This document shows, piece after piece, positions 43,720 through 51,531 of a stretch of 54,841 nucleotides of DNA. Below the pieces are notes generated by a model. It had not been told where the DNA came from, searched no databases, and saw only the letters and a list, made by a program, of their open reading frames with translations. Location of the stretch: assembly GCA_035651635.1 (NCBI GenBank), contig DASRFK010000341.1:1-54841 (forward strand), given 5' to 3'. Position numbers and translations under genes: made by a program. Each line of letters starts with the position of its first letter. Within the stretch, counting starts at the first letter, position 1. This DNA is from JANXQE01 sp035651635 (GTDB taxonomy: Bacteria > Verrucomicrobiota > Verrucomicrobiia > Limisphaerales > UBA8199).

Positions 43720-44316
43720 ATGAGTTTTTCGAGTCAATTTCTTCAAGAGGTGCAGGAAGTCACGAAGCTGCTCAAGGCCGATGACATCGAGCGTGTGGTC
43801 GAGATTCTGGCCAATGTTCGTGAGCGGGGCGGACGGCTTTTTATACTTGGCGTCGGTGGCAGCGCTGCCAACGCATCACACGCGGTAAACGATTTTCGCA
43901 AAATCTGCGGGTTCGAGTGTTATGCCCCAACCGACAACGTTTCCGAGCTTACCGCGCGGACAAATGACGAGGGCTGGAGCACGATTTTCAGCGAATGGTT
44001 GAAAGGCAGCCGCTTGGGCGCTCGCGATGGCCTGCTGATTTTCTCGGTGGGCGGTGGGAACCTGGAGAAAAACGTCAGCCCAAATCTTGTTAGCGCGCTC
44101 CAATTGGCACAACAGATTGGTGCCTCCGTGGTAGGCATTGTCGGCCGCGACGGCGGCTACACGGCCAAGACTGCCAACGCTTGTGTGATCGTTCCTACCG
44201 TCAATCCGGACCATGTGACGCCGCATTCCGAAGCGTTCCAAGCTGTTGTTTGGCACCTGCTCGTCTCGCACCCGAAGCTCAAGGTTGCAAAAACCAAATG
44301 GGAGAGCACCAAATGA
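43720..44316 (+). CDS. gmhA: Sedoheptulose-7-phosphate isomerase (SIS domain)
   Basis: Converts sedoheptulose 7-phosphate to D-glycero-D-manno-heptose 7-phosphate, the first committed step of heptose nucleotide synthesis. 198 residues, one SIS domain: the phosphate-binding loop ILGVGGSAANASHAVNDF, SELTARTNDEGWSTIFSEWL, LLIFSVGGGNLEKNVSP and the GxxGxDGG-type block VVGIVGRDGGYTAKTAN are all present, as is the PHSEAFQAVVWHLL helix with the metal-linked His. Length matches GmhA. The ATG at 43720 is immediately preceded by the repeat end with no Shine-Dalgarno. It is separated from hddC by the inserted cassette (737 bp) and from gmhB by another repeat. Other ketose-phosphate isomerase roles are less likely given the context. 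Confidence 0.9.
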   Translation: MSFSSQFLQEVQEVTKLLKADDIERVVEILANVRERGGRLFILGVGGSAANASHAVNDFRKICGFECYAPTDNVSELTARTNDEGWSTIFSEWLKGSRLGARDGLLIFSVGGGNLEKNVSPNLVSALQLAQQIGASVVGIVGRDGGYTAKTANACVIVPTVNPDHVTPHSEAFQAVVWHLLVSHPKLKVAKTKWESTK

Positions 44317-44375
44317 GCGGGACAGCGGCAAAGGTGCGGCTCCGCTTAGAACCGTTATTTCTTGTGGTGCCGGCG

Positions 44376-44535
44376 CTTTTGCAAACCCGAAGGCCGAAGG
44401 CCGAAATCCGAAAGAAGGCCGAAGCTCGAAATCCGAAGCGCGGTAACGGAGTTCGCCCGGGCGTGAAATCTTTTCGGGTTTCGGATTTCGGATTTCTTTC
44501 GGATTTCGGCCTTCGGCTTTCGGATTTCCGGCAGG
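44376..44535. repeat. Strand-asymmetric repeat, copy D (GAAATCCGAA type)
   Basis: Left arm of GAAGGCCGAAATCCGAAAGAA-like units, right arm of TTTCGGATTTCGGATTTC and CCTTCGGCTTTCGG units, with a core near 44445-44475 (reverse complement CCCGAAAAGATTTCACGCCC) that resembles the core CGAAAAAGTCTTTCACCCCG of copies B and C. The arms are inverted, so it can form a long hairpin. It fills the gmhA-gmhB gap. Confidence 0.7.
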
Positions 44536-44559
44536 CCACCCATCCCAAATCCCTGACCC

Positions 44560-45138
44560 ATGCCGATCATACAGGTTGATAGCGTCGTCACTGGCCCGGC
44601 AGCCGCCGGCCGCGCGGCCGTCTTCCTGGACCGTGACGGGGTCATCAATCGCGCCCTGGTGCGTGAAGGCAAACCGTACCCGCCGGCGAGCCTGGCGGAG
44701 TTTGAAATCCTGCCCGAGGTGCCGGCCGCTTGCGCGCGGTTGAAAGCGGCCGGGTTTCTGTTGGTCGTGGCCACAAACCAACCGGATGTTGGCCGGGGCA
44801 CCATGCCACGCGCAGTCGTTGAAGAGATTCACCGCTTCATGCGAAAAACGTTATCCCTCGACGCTGTCGAAGTGTGTTACCACCCGGGCAAAGGGGCATC
44901 CGATTGCAACTGCCGCAAGCCCAAGCCTGGCATGCTGGTGCATGCCGCGCGTGAACTCGGAATCGATCTCAAGACGAGTTGGATGATTGGCGACCGATGG
45001 CGCGATATTGACTGCGGACAGGCCGCAGGGTGCCGCACTATTTTTATTGATCGCGGTTACTCCGAAGAACTTCGCCAGGCGCCAGATTTTCGCGCCCGTG
45101 ACCTGGCTGAAGCAACCGATTTGATCCTCGCGCGTTAA
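44560..45138 (+). CDS. gmhB: D-glycero-D-manno-heptose-1,7-bisphosphate 7-phosphatase (HAD family)
   Basis: Removes the 7-phosphate from heptose 1,7-bisphosphate before nucleotide activation. 192 residues. HAD motif 1 is AVFLDRDGVIN, motif 2 VVATNQPDVGRG, the zinc-binding loop is CYHPGKGASDCNCRKPKPGM, and motif 4 is MIGDRWRDIDCGQAAG, all as in GmhB. The leader PIIQVDSVVTGPAAAGRA is a little longer than usual. It follows gmhA after a gap filled by repeat copy D, and is the last gene of the cluster; the next gene converges on it. Alpha or beta anomer preference is not visible, but the GHMP kinase in the cluster points to alpha. Confidence 0.93.
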   Translation: MPIIQVDSVVTGPAAAGRAAVFLDRDGVINRALVREGKPYPPASLAEFEILPEVPAACARLKAAGFLLVVATNQPDVGRGTMPRAVVEEIHRFMRKTLSLDAVEVCYHPGKGASDCNCRKPKPGMLVHAARELGIDLKTSWMIGDRWRDIDCGQAAGCRTIFIDRGYSEELRQAPDFRARDLAEATDLILAR

Positions 45139-45283
45139 GGTGTCTTGCCGACCAAGGCGCCTCTTCAACCGATCCCCTCCAGGCGCGCCGTTGGCGCTTG
45201 GCGGATTTGTTCCGGCGATGTCCCGGCGCCTTGCCCAGGCTGCTATGAGTAACGCCGTTGGCGTCTCAGAGACGCGCCGTCCG

Positions 45284-46105
45284 CTATAAGCCAATTGAGT
45301 CCGGCGTCCAGCGCTTGCGGCCCAGCGGCGAAAGCAGGTTGGTCGCCCCGGCCGACATCAAATCCAGCTCGGTGCCCGTCATAAAAAACTGGAATCCTTG
45401 TTTTTGGAACGCCTTGATCTCTTCGGGCGAGCGCCCCGGCCGTCCCAGAATCTTGCCATGACGTTTGGCGGCTGAGGCGATTCGAGCTACTGCTTCGTCC
45501 AGGCGCGGATCCTCTTGAGAGCCTCGCAATCCCAGAGAAAAGGAAAGGTCGCTGGTGCCAATGAACAACACGTCAATGCCGGGTGTCGCGGCGATTTCGT
45601 CAATGTGTGACAGCCCGGTGGTGTCTTCCACCACGGCGACCACCAGCACGTTCTCATCGGCAAAATCGTAATACCCTTCCGGTGCCGGCCACCGGGCCTG
45701 GGCCAGATCCGCCCCCGAACCGCGCAGGCCGGCCGGGGGGTAACGACAGGCCGCGACCGCCTGGCGCGCAAGTTCCGGTGTGCGGGTGAAGGGGAAGATC
45801 ACTCCTAAGACTCCGGCATCCAGCAGGCGCTTAGCCATCCACAGTTCGTTGACGGGCGGACGAGCCAGTGGCACAGCTGGCAGGCCGCGCGTCGCCAGAA
45901 CTATGTTCCGCACCGTCTCGAGCGCGATTGGCGCATGCTCCATTTCGATCCAAAGGAAATCGAATCCAAGACCTGCGCCATGCGCGGCAACTTCGACATT
46001 GTTGACGCTAATGACGAGGCCAATCACCGGTTCCCCGCGAGCGAGTTTCTGCTTGAGCGGGTTGCTCCATTTAGAAGCCGCTCCGGAAAGTTTTTCAGGT
46101 GCCAT
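45284..46105 (-). CDS. HpcH/HpaI-family aldolase
   Basis: Class II pyruvate aldolase family (2-keto-3-deoxy-sugar acid or 4-hydroxy-2-oxo-heptanedioate type). 273 residues. Blocks: LKQKLARGEPVIGLVISVNN, FDFLWIEMEHAPIALETVRN (metal-site Glu and His), LLDAGVLGVIFPFTRTPELA, CRYPPAGLRGSG, LVVAVVEDTTGLSHIDEIAA (second metal ligand region) and IDVLFIGTSDLSFSLGLRGS. It converges on gmhB across a gap with a palindrome (GCGTCTCaGAGACGC, 45261-45275), a possible shared terminator. The gene stands alone; it could work on acids made from sugar-acid degradation, as with the nearby GH67N-like enzyme. Confidence 0.87.
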   Translation of the reverse strand: MAPEKLSGAASKWSNPLKQKLARGEPVIGLVISVNNVEVAAHGAGLGFDFLWIEMEHAPIALETVRNIVLATRGLPAVPLARPPVNELWMAKRLLDAGVLGVIFPFTRTPELARQAVAACRYPPAGLRGSGADLAQARWPAPEGYYDFADENVLVVAVVEDTTGLSHIDEIAATPGIDVLFIGTSDLSFSLGLRGSQEDPRLDEAVARIASAAKRHGKILGRPGRSPEEIKAFQKQGFQFFMTGTELDLMSAGATNLLSPLGRKRWTPDSIGL

Positions 46106-46136
46106 AGCTTGATTGGTTTTGGGCTTGGTGCTTTAA

Positions 46137-46252
46137 ACGCGTACTTTAAATTACCCGGCGTGGGCGCTGGGTTTGGAGTCCCGCCTTCGGGCGGTTTCGG
46201 CGCCCGGCCGCCTAAAGGCGGGACTCCAAACCAAATTCTAAAACCCGCTCTA
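46137..46252. repeat. MITE-like palindromic element, copy 2
   Basis: Same design as 4984-5098: inner arms TTTGGAGTCCCGCCTT and AAAGGCGGGACTCCAAA with the loop GCGGTTTCGGCGCCCGGC, outer AATTTAAA-like and AAATTCTAAAACCCGC ends. It lies between the HpcH gene start and the end of the GH67N-like gene; the stop codon (TAG at 46250-46252, minus strand) falls on its edge, so insertion may have trimmed or replaced the last codons of that gene. Confidence 0.75.
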
Positions 46253-48709
46253 AGGACTAGCCGAACTCGAATCCTTAAGCAACCAGACTTCCGACACCTG
46301 GCAGTTGCGGCCGTTGCCGCCGAGACCCGGCTCGCCGAACCATTGCAACACGAGATCGCCTCCCTGTGTCGCTTCCGCCGGGATCTTGAACTCCAGCGGT
46401 TTGAAAGGCACCGGCCGCGAGAGATACGGGTGGATTTCCAACCTTTCATTGGCTACGAGGCGCAGTTTGCGCTTAGGGTTGTCGCCCGCATAAACCACCC
46501 GCACTTTGTAAGTCGCTGAGCGATCCAGACCCGTGTATCGCATTTTCAGCGGAGCGTCATACAGGGATTCCGCATGGTCGATCCAGGACACGCGCCGCGC
46601 GCCTTCGGTTTTTTCATCCGGTTCATCGGTCACGAGATCCTCTTCAAAATCCGAACGGACGGAGCGCGTGGCCTCGGGGTCCTGATCGAAAGTGAAGTCG
46701 CGGACCAGGTGTGGCTGCTGCGAAGGGTTGCCCAGGTCGTCATAAAAGCCACCCCGTCCCGGATCGGTCCAGCGCACGATCGCCTCCAGCGCTTTGAGCC
46801 GCTCCGGTTCGTTGTTGAGCTTGCGGATGGCTGCAAACTGCTGTTCCAGCCATGGCCGATTGTTGAGCGGAAAATCGACGGTATCGAGACTGGCCCCGCG
46901 ATCGATGCCGATCGCCTTATACTTCTGAACGCTCAGCTGCATTCCGATGCTTTGGAACAGGGCTTCACCAAGCTCAAAGAGACGTGCCCGCAAATCTCCG
47001 GCGACATGTTCGGTGCCCGCTCGGGCGAGAATCGCTTCGGCTGCCCTCAAGGCATTAGTGGAACCGACGGATCTTGCGTTCCGGAGAGCTTGCATCGCGT
47101 CATCTTCGAGCCTTTCTTCGTATTTCAAACGACGCTGTTCATACCCATCGTAATACGCCCGGAACACGGCCTGCTGGAAACGCCAGTTCCTCAGTTCCCT
47201 CGGCGAGGCGCTCTGTTCCAACCGCTGGAAAAGGGCGAGCGTTGCTTCCACATTTTCGTTAGTCGCCAGCGACCCGCGCCAATCCTGTTCCAAAGCCAGC
47301 AGGCCGCGCGCGAACTCCTCGCCATGATCCTGGCCGATAAAGTAAGTGCCGTACTGCCGGAGCACTTCGGAGATCGGCGTCTCGGGCGCCCAGCCGAGCC
47401 TGCTCCAGACGCATTTGTTCACGTCATCATTGCAGCCTTCGGAATAGCTGATAAACCCAAGTGTCTCGGGTTGGAGCTTTCGGAAAATCGCGGCTTCGTC
47501 TTGGGGACGCGGGTTGATGCACTCGCGGGCTTCGGTGACGGCATACGCTACATCCCAGTCCGGCACCGGGAACTCGCATTGTCGGGAATGCGTGATATCG
47601 GGGTAGTTCCTGATGGGATATTGGCTTGGTACTAATTGGCGTAAGCGTGCCAGACTGACGCGCACCTGTGGGCCATACACCACGCCCGAGAGCCAGGCTG
47701 GATGTTCCTGATTGAGCAAAGCCACAAATTCCTCCAGCCATTGCTGGTTGAAGCTTTGCGGCGAAACCCACATTTGGGCTTTGGGATGGAATCGATGCAG
47801 GTTTTCGGTCTGCTTTTGCAATAGATTCAGCAGGTACTTTGGCCGGGTGTGGCCGGGGTCTCCGCCGGGGACAAACACCGCGTCAATGCGCGGCAATTTC
47901 TGAAAGACCTCCTGCCATTCCTTGAGCGCCGCCTCGACCGTCGCCGGTTTAGAGTAATCAGGATCCATGGCCGGATACCAGATCCAAACGTCCAGGCCAT
48001 ATTCGTCCGCCAAGCGGGACATGCCGATCATCATTTCCAGCGGGGGCCTATGAAAGTGCGGGCTGTCCGGGTCATCGTCGGATCGCGGGGGGATTAACTC
48101 GACTGTATTGCAGCCAAACACTGCCAGGTCGCGGTAGTACTGTTCCCAATCAGGCAGGTCCCACGCGTCATAGGAGTTGCACTTGGGCCGATAGCCCAGT
48201 TGATGCCCGCGCAGGCGATATTCCGGACTGCTGCTTAAGGCCAAACCATCGTCGATTTGTACGCTTCCCCTCATCATCCTTAATTCCCTGAGCAGCCGGC
48301 CGACGCCGAACAAAACTCCGCGCGCGTCGTTGCCGATCACCAACACCGCACAGCCACCCGGCCGCCGCCGCGCGCTTAGTTGGTAGCCCTCAGGAAGCTT
48401 CGCCTTCTCCGCCACCTCAACCTCGGAATCCGTAAAGGCCTTGACGCTCTTCACTGGGCCGACAGCAATGACGTTTCCGTTTCCCGGCCATCGGTTCGTT
48501 ACCGCCCATTCCACCATCGTGCGTTTCTGGACCTCTTCCTGGAGCATCACAATGGCTTTGCGCTCCGGGCCGGTCAGGTCCGCCGGGCACACGATCACTG
48601 CCTCGCGCAGCTCCACGAGCTTTGCCCGCACACTCTCAACCGGCCAAACCGATACGCTCAGCAACGTGAGCAATACCATCACGCCACGCAAGCTGCCGGA
48701 CGTCTTCAT
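46250..48709 (-). CDS. Secreted alpha-glucuronidase-like (GH67N-type) glycosidase
   Basis: 819 residues from ATG at 48709 (signal peptide KTSGSLRGVMVLLTLLSVSV, cleaved near RAK); an in-frame extension to 48970 is not used. A GH67N-like beta domain (about 35-155, VIVCPADLTGPERKAIVMLQ, LLRELRMMRGSVQID) precedes a barrel beginning EYRLRGHQLGYRPK with YYRDLAVFGCNTVELIPP, YGLDVWIWYPAMD, IDAVFVPGGDPGHTRP and LGFISYSEGCNDDVNK, as in alpha-glucuronidase-family and GH20-like enzymes. C-terminal helices and a beta-sandwich (TYKVRVVYAGD) follow. Candidate acidic residues are in FVPGGDPG and SYSEGCNDD. The substrate is not clear: 4-O-methylglucuronic acid on xylan is one candidate, other uronic or amino sugars another. 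Confidence 0.8.
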   Translation of the reverse strand: MKTSGSLRGVMVLLTLLSVSVWPVESVRAKLVELREAVIVCPADLTGPERKAIVMLQEEVQKRTMVEWAVTNRWPGNGNVIAVGPVKSVKAFTDSEVEVAEKAKLPEGYQLSARRRPGGCAVLVIGNDARGVLFGVGRLLRELRMMRGSVQIDDGLALSSSPEYRLRGHQLGYRPKCNSYDAWDLPDWEQYYRDLAVFGCNTVELIPPRSDDDPDSPHFHRPPLEMMIGMSRLADEYGLDVWIWYPAMDPDYSKPATVEAALKEWQEVFQKLPRIDAVFVPGGDPGHTRPKYLLNLLQKQTENLHRFHPKAQMWVSPQSFNQQWLEEFVALLNQEHPAWLSGVVYGPQVRVSLARLRQLVPSQYPIRNYPDITHSRQCEFPVPDWDVAYAVTEARECINPRPQDEAAIFRKLQPETLGFISYSEGCNDDVNKCVWSRLGWAPETPISEVLRQYGTYFIGQDHGEEFARGLLALEQDWRGSLATNENVEATLALFQRLEQSASPRELRNWRFQQAVFRAYYDGYEQRRLKYEERLEDDAMQALRNARSVGSTNALRAAEAILARAGTEHVAGDLRARLFELGEALFQSIGMQLSVQKYKAIGIDRGASLDTVDFPLNNRPWLEQQFAAIRKLNNEPERLKALEAIVRWTDPGRGGFYDDLGNPSQQPHLVRDFTFDQDPEATRSVRSDFEEDLVTDEPDEKTEGARRVSWIDHAESLYDAPLKMRYTGLDRSATYKVRVVYAGDNPKRKLRLVANERLEIHPYLSRPVPFKPLEFKIPAEATQGGDLVLQWFGEPGLGGNGRNCQVSEVWLLKDSSSASP

Positions 48710-48773
48710 CGGGCAATACACCTTATTGGAGCGCGTGGAAGACCGTACTAAACTGGACGATTCACAGGGCAAA

Positions 48774-49001
48774 ATGCAGCGAGAGATCCGAAGCCAGGCC
48801 GCGTTCAAGCCGTCACTTCTCGGTTTTCTATTTCGGCGCATCCGCAGGGTGATGATCGTGGTTATGCTATCCTCCTCGCCACTCGGCGCAATGCCGAATT
48901 CAATCGCGGTCCTTACACACCACAACGATCCCGCCCGCACCGGGGCTAACCTACGTGAGATAACGCTCAACGAAGCAACGCGCCGTGGCGGGTGCGATTA
49001 G
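48774..49001 (+). pseudogene. N-terminal remnant of a quinoprotein-like secreted protein
   Basis: The frame reads MQREIRSQAAFKPSLLGFLF, a hydrophobic signal-like part VMIVVMLSSSPLGAMPNSI, then VLTHHNDPARTGANLREITL. The pattern (T.HNDPARTG.N..E..L) is the start of a family of large secreted quinoprotein/PQQ- or Ig-repeat proteins, whose full length is many hundreds of residues. It stops after 75 codons, 3' of which the dispersed repeat 49039-49119 begins. It is thus a truncated gene, not likely functional, lying between and divergent from the GH67N-like gene. Confidence 0.6.
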
Positions 49002-49038
49002 AAGTGTCGGTCGTGGCTGGAAGCCGAAAAAAGCGGCA

Positions 49039-49119
49039 GAGGACTACCGCAGTCCAAAACGCAAGCGCGACGCGGGTGCGGGCCTCGAGAACCGAAGGTC
49101 TTGGACTGCGGCAGCCCTC
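49039..49119. repeat. Dispersed inverted repeat (GAGGACTACCGCAGTCC type)
   Basis: Arms GAGGACTACCGCAGTCC (49039-49060 with CAAAAC) and GTCTTGGACTGCGGCAGCCC (49098-49119) pair at 19 of 22 positions around a 37-base loop. This type of ...GCGGCAGAGGACTGCCGCAGTCC repeat is common in Verrucomicrobia intergenic sequence. It follows directly on the quinoprotein remnant. Confidence 0.6.
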
Positions 49120-49321
49120 CCCATGAACCTTAAAATTGGTTCGTTGATTACTAAGCACTTGCACGTTTTCGAGGTTCAGGGGTTCAATGCGCGAATTCTT
49201 CGGGGAATTCTCTGCCGCTTTTCTGCCGATCAGCACGGAATGATCGACAGATTTAATCACACCCGCCGTGGCTACTCGCTTGACATTGATCGTGTCTCCG
49301 CTTTCTTTGGCGACGCTGCTT

Positions 49322-51241
49322 ATGAACACCTCCTCGTTTCGCTTACTCATCTGGCTCACCTTAACCACCGGACTGCCCCTGATCGCCAACGCCGACAGCT
49401 TCGGCATTGAAACAGTGGATCTTCAATACGCCGAACAAGGCTGGGGCGAGGCGCGGGCTAGTAAATCCGTCGATAACCACCCCCTGTTTATTGACGGCAA
49501 GCGTTTTGAGCACGGCTTCGGCACCCACGCCATCAGCGTTTTGCGCATTGCTTTGCACGGCAATGGTGAGCGTTTTACTGCGACGGTTGGAGTGGATGAT
49601 GAGGTCGGGCAGCGGGGTAGCGTGGTCTTTTTCGTAATCGGGGATGGGAAAACACTTTGGCAAAGCGGCGTTTTGCGGGGCGGCGATCACGCCAAGGAAG
49701 TTTCCGTGGATCTGCACGGAATCCAGACCTTGCTGCTGCGAGTCGGGGATGCCGACGATGATATCAATTACGACCATGCCGATTGGGCGGAAGCCAAAAT
49801 CGTGATGAGCCAGGGTAAGCCGGAGGCGATCGCGCCGGTGCGTGAACCGGCGATGGTCCTGACGCCAAAATCTCCGATCCAGCCTCGGATTCACGGGGCC
49901 AAAGTTTTCGGCGCGCGTCCCGGATCACCCTTTCTCTTCACCATTCCGGCAACGGGCGAACGGCCGATGGTCTTCTCGGCTTCCAAGCTGCCAGCAGGAC
50001 TGCAACTCGATCCGCAAAGCGGTCAAATAACGGGCGTCTTACAGCAGCGCGGGGTTTACGAGGTAAAATTGCGCGCCAAAAATGCCCTGGGTAAAACCGA
50101 ACGGGGGCTCAAGATTGTGGGAGGGGATGTTATCGCGCTGACTCCGCCGTTGGGCTGGAACAGTTGGAATGGGTTTGGTTGCGACGTGACCGAAGCCAAC
50201 GTGCGCGCCGCCGCGGATGCCATGGCGGCCAGCGGTCTGATCAATCACGGCTGGACCTATATCAATATCGACGATTGCTGGGAAGCGAGCCGCGATGCGG
50301 ACGGCAAAATCCTGGCCAATGAAAAATTCCCGGACATGAAGGCGCTCACGGCGTACGTCCATAGCAAAGGTTTGAAAATTGGGCTCTATTCTTCTCCGGG
50401 ACCTCAGACGTGCGCCGGTCACGAAGGCAGCTACCACCATGAACAGTTAGACGCGCAGCAATACGCCGACTGGGGTTTCGATTACTTAAAATACGATTGG
50501 TGCAGTTACGGCGGAATCGTGCCGCACCCAGATCACGCCGCCTTGCTCAAGCCGTACCAGGTCATGCGCGCGGCTCTCGACCGTGTTCCGCGCGATATCG
50601 TCTTTAGCCTCTGCCAGTATGGAATGGGCAACGTTTGGGAATGGGGCGCCGAAGTTGGGGGCAATTGCTGGCGCACGACGGGTGATATCACCGATACCTG
50701 GTCGAGCATGTCTCGGATTGGCTTTGGCCAGGCTGGCCACGAAAAGTACGCTGGACCCGGGCACTGGAATGACCCGGATATGCTGGTGGTAGGCTACGTC
50801 GGCTGGAGTGCGCGGGTCCGGCCTACGCGTCTGACGCCGAACGAGCAATACACGCATATCAGCCTTTGGTGCCTGCTCTGCTCGCCGCTGCTGATCGGGT
50901 GTGACATGACGAAGCTCGATGAGTTCACGCTCAATCTGCTGACGAACGATGAAGTGCTCGAAGTCAACCAGGACGAACTTGGACGGCAGGCTGGACGCGT
51001 CACCAAAAACGGCTCCGTCGAAGTCTGGGCAAAAGATATGGCCGATGGCTCGAAAGTGGTGGGCCTGTTCAACCTTGGCGAAGAAGAGACTAAAGTCAGC
51101 GCCGGCTGGGCCGACTTGGGGATCACGGGTAAACGCAAGGTTCGTGATCTCTGGCGCCAACAGGACTTGGGGCGTTTCTCGGATCAATTCCAAGCCGAGG
51201 TTGGCCGGCATGGTGTCGTGCTGGTTAAGCTTTCGAAGTGA
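49322..51241 (+). CDS. Secreted NPCBM-GH27 alpha-galactosidase
   Basis: Removes terminal alpha-D-galactose from galactomannans or oligosaccharides. 639 residues from ATG at 49322 (signal peptide RLLIWLTLTTGLPLIANA); a GTG start 18 codons upstream is possible. An N-terminal NPCBM carbohydrate-binding domain (about 25-155, QGWGEARASKSVDNHPLFID, FEHGFGTHAISVLRIALHG) is followed by an Ig-like/cadherin-like linker (GSPFLFTIPATGERPMVFSA) and the GH27 barrel from about residue 275 (PPLGWNSWNGFGCDVTEANV). The nucleophile is Asp392 in YLKYDWCSYGG and the acid/base Asp484 in GHWNDPDML; the IDDCWE block is present. A C-terminal beta domain ends the protein. The enzyme appears complete. Divergent from the GH67N-like gene, so the two may be induced together. 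Confidence 0.93.
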   Translation: MNTSSFRLLIWLTLTTGLPLIANADSFGIETVDLQYAEQGWGEARASKSVDNHPLFIDGKRFEHGFGTHAISVLRIALHGNGERFTATVGVDDEVGQRGSVVFFVIGDGKTLWQSGVLRGGDHAKEVSVDLHGIQTLLLRVGDADDDINYDHADWAEAKIVMSQGKPEAIAPVREPAMVLTPKSPIQPRIHGAKVFGARPGSPFLFTIPATGERPMVFSASKLPAGLQLDPQSGQITGVLQQRGVYEVKLRAKNALGKTERGLKIVGGDVIALTPPLGWNSWNGFGCDVTEANVRAAADAMAASGLINHGWTYINIDDCWEASRDADGKILANEKFPDMKALTAYVHSKGLKIGLYSSPGPQTCAGHEGSYHHEQLDAQQYADWGFDYLKYDWCSYGGIVPHPDHAALLKPYQVMRAALDRVPRDIVFSLCQYGMGNVWEWGAEVGGNCWRTTGDITDTWSSMSRIGFGQAGHEKYAGPGHWNDPDMLVVGYVGWSARVRPTRLTPNEQYTHISLWCLLCSPLLIGCDMTKLDEFTLNLLTNDEVLEVNQDELGRQAGRVTKNGSVEVWAKDMADGSKVVGLFNLGEEETKVSAGWADLGITGKRKVRDLWRQQDLGRFSDQFQAEVGRHGVVLVKLSK

Positions 51242-51257
51242 GTGACGAGCAGGGGGA

Positions 51258-51280
51258 AGTGCGGAGTGCGGAGTGCGGAG
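51258..51280. repeat. Three copies of AGTGCGG
   Basis: Direct heptamer repeat AGTGCGG x3 just after the GH27 stop, in a purine-rich, low-complexity stretch up to about 51360. The rest of 51281-51531 holds nothing recognised except a short ATGAACACGGATAA stretch (51487-51502) like the repeat at 3213-3382. Confidence 0.4.
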
Positions 51281-51531
51281 TTGTGTGGCGGGGGGGGCGT
51301 CGAGGAAGAAGGATGAGAAAGAGGAAGAGGACGAAGGGGAGGGTTACAGGGGGGTCTGGACCCGTGACAAGCGGGATGAGTTGCTGAGTTGCGGGTTACA
51401 GGCTGACCCGGTCCTCCGCGATGAAACTGAATTGCCGAACCAGCGTCAAATGCGCGCCGCTGGAACGGCTTATGCTGAATCGGACAGGATGAACACGGAT
51501 AACCCGAAGACTAGCTGCACCCACTATTTCA

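Larger units (their letters stand above)
48710..49321. other. Divergent intergenic region between two secreted glycosidases
   Basis: Holds a gene remnant (48774-49001) and a dispersed inverted repeat (49039-49119). The rest has no recognised gene; it must contain the promoters of both glycosidase genes. Confidence 0.45.

Noticed and set aside
48967..49407. Two ~140-residue open frames between the glycosidases
   Set aside because: They run through the dispersed inverted repeat and over the start of the GH27 gene; no family character.
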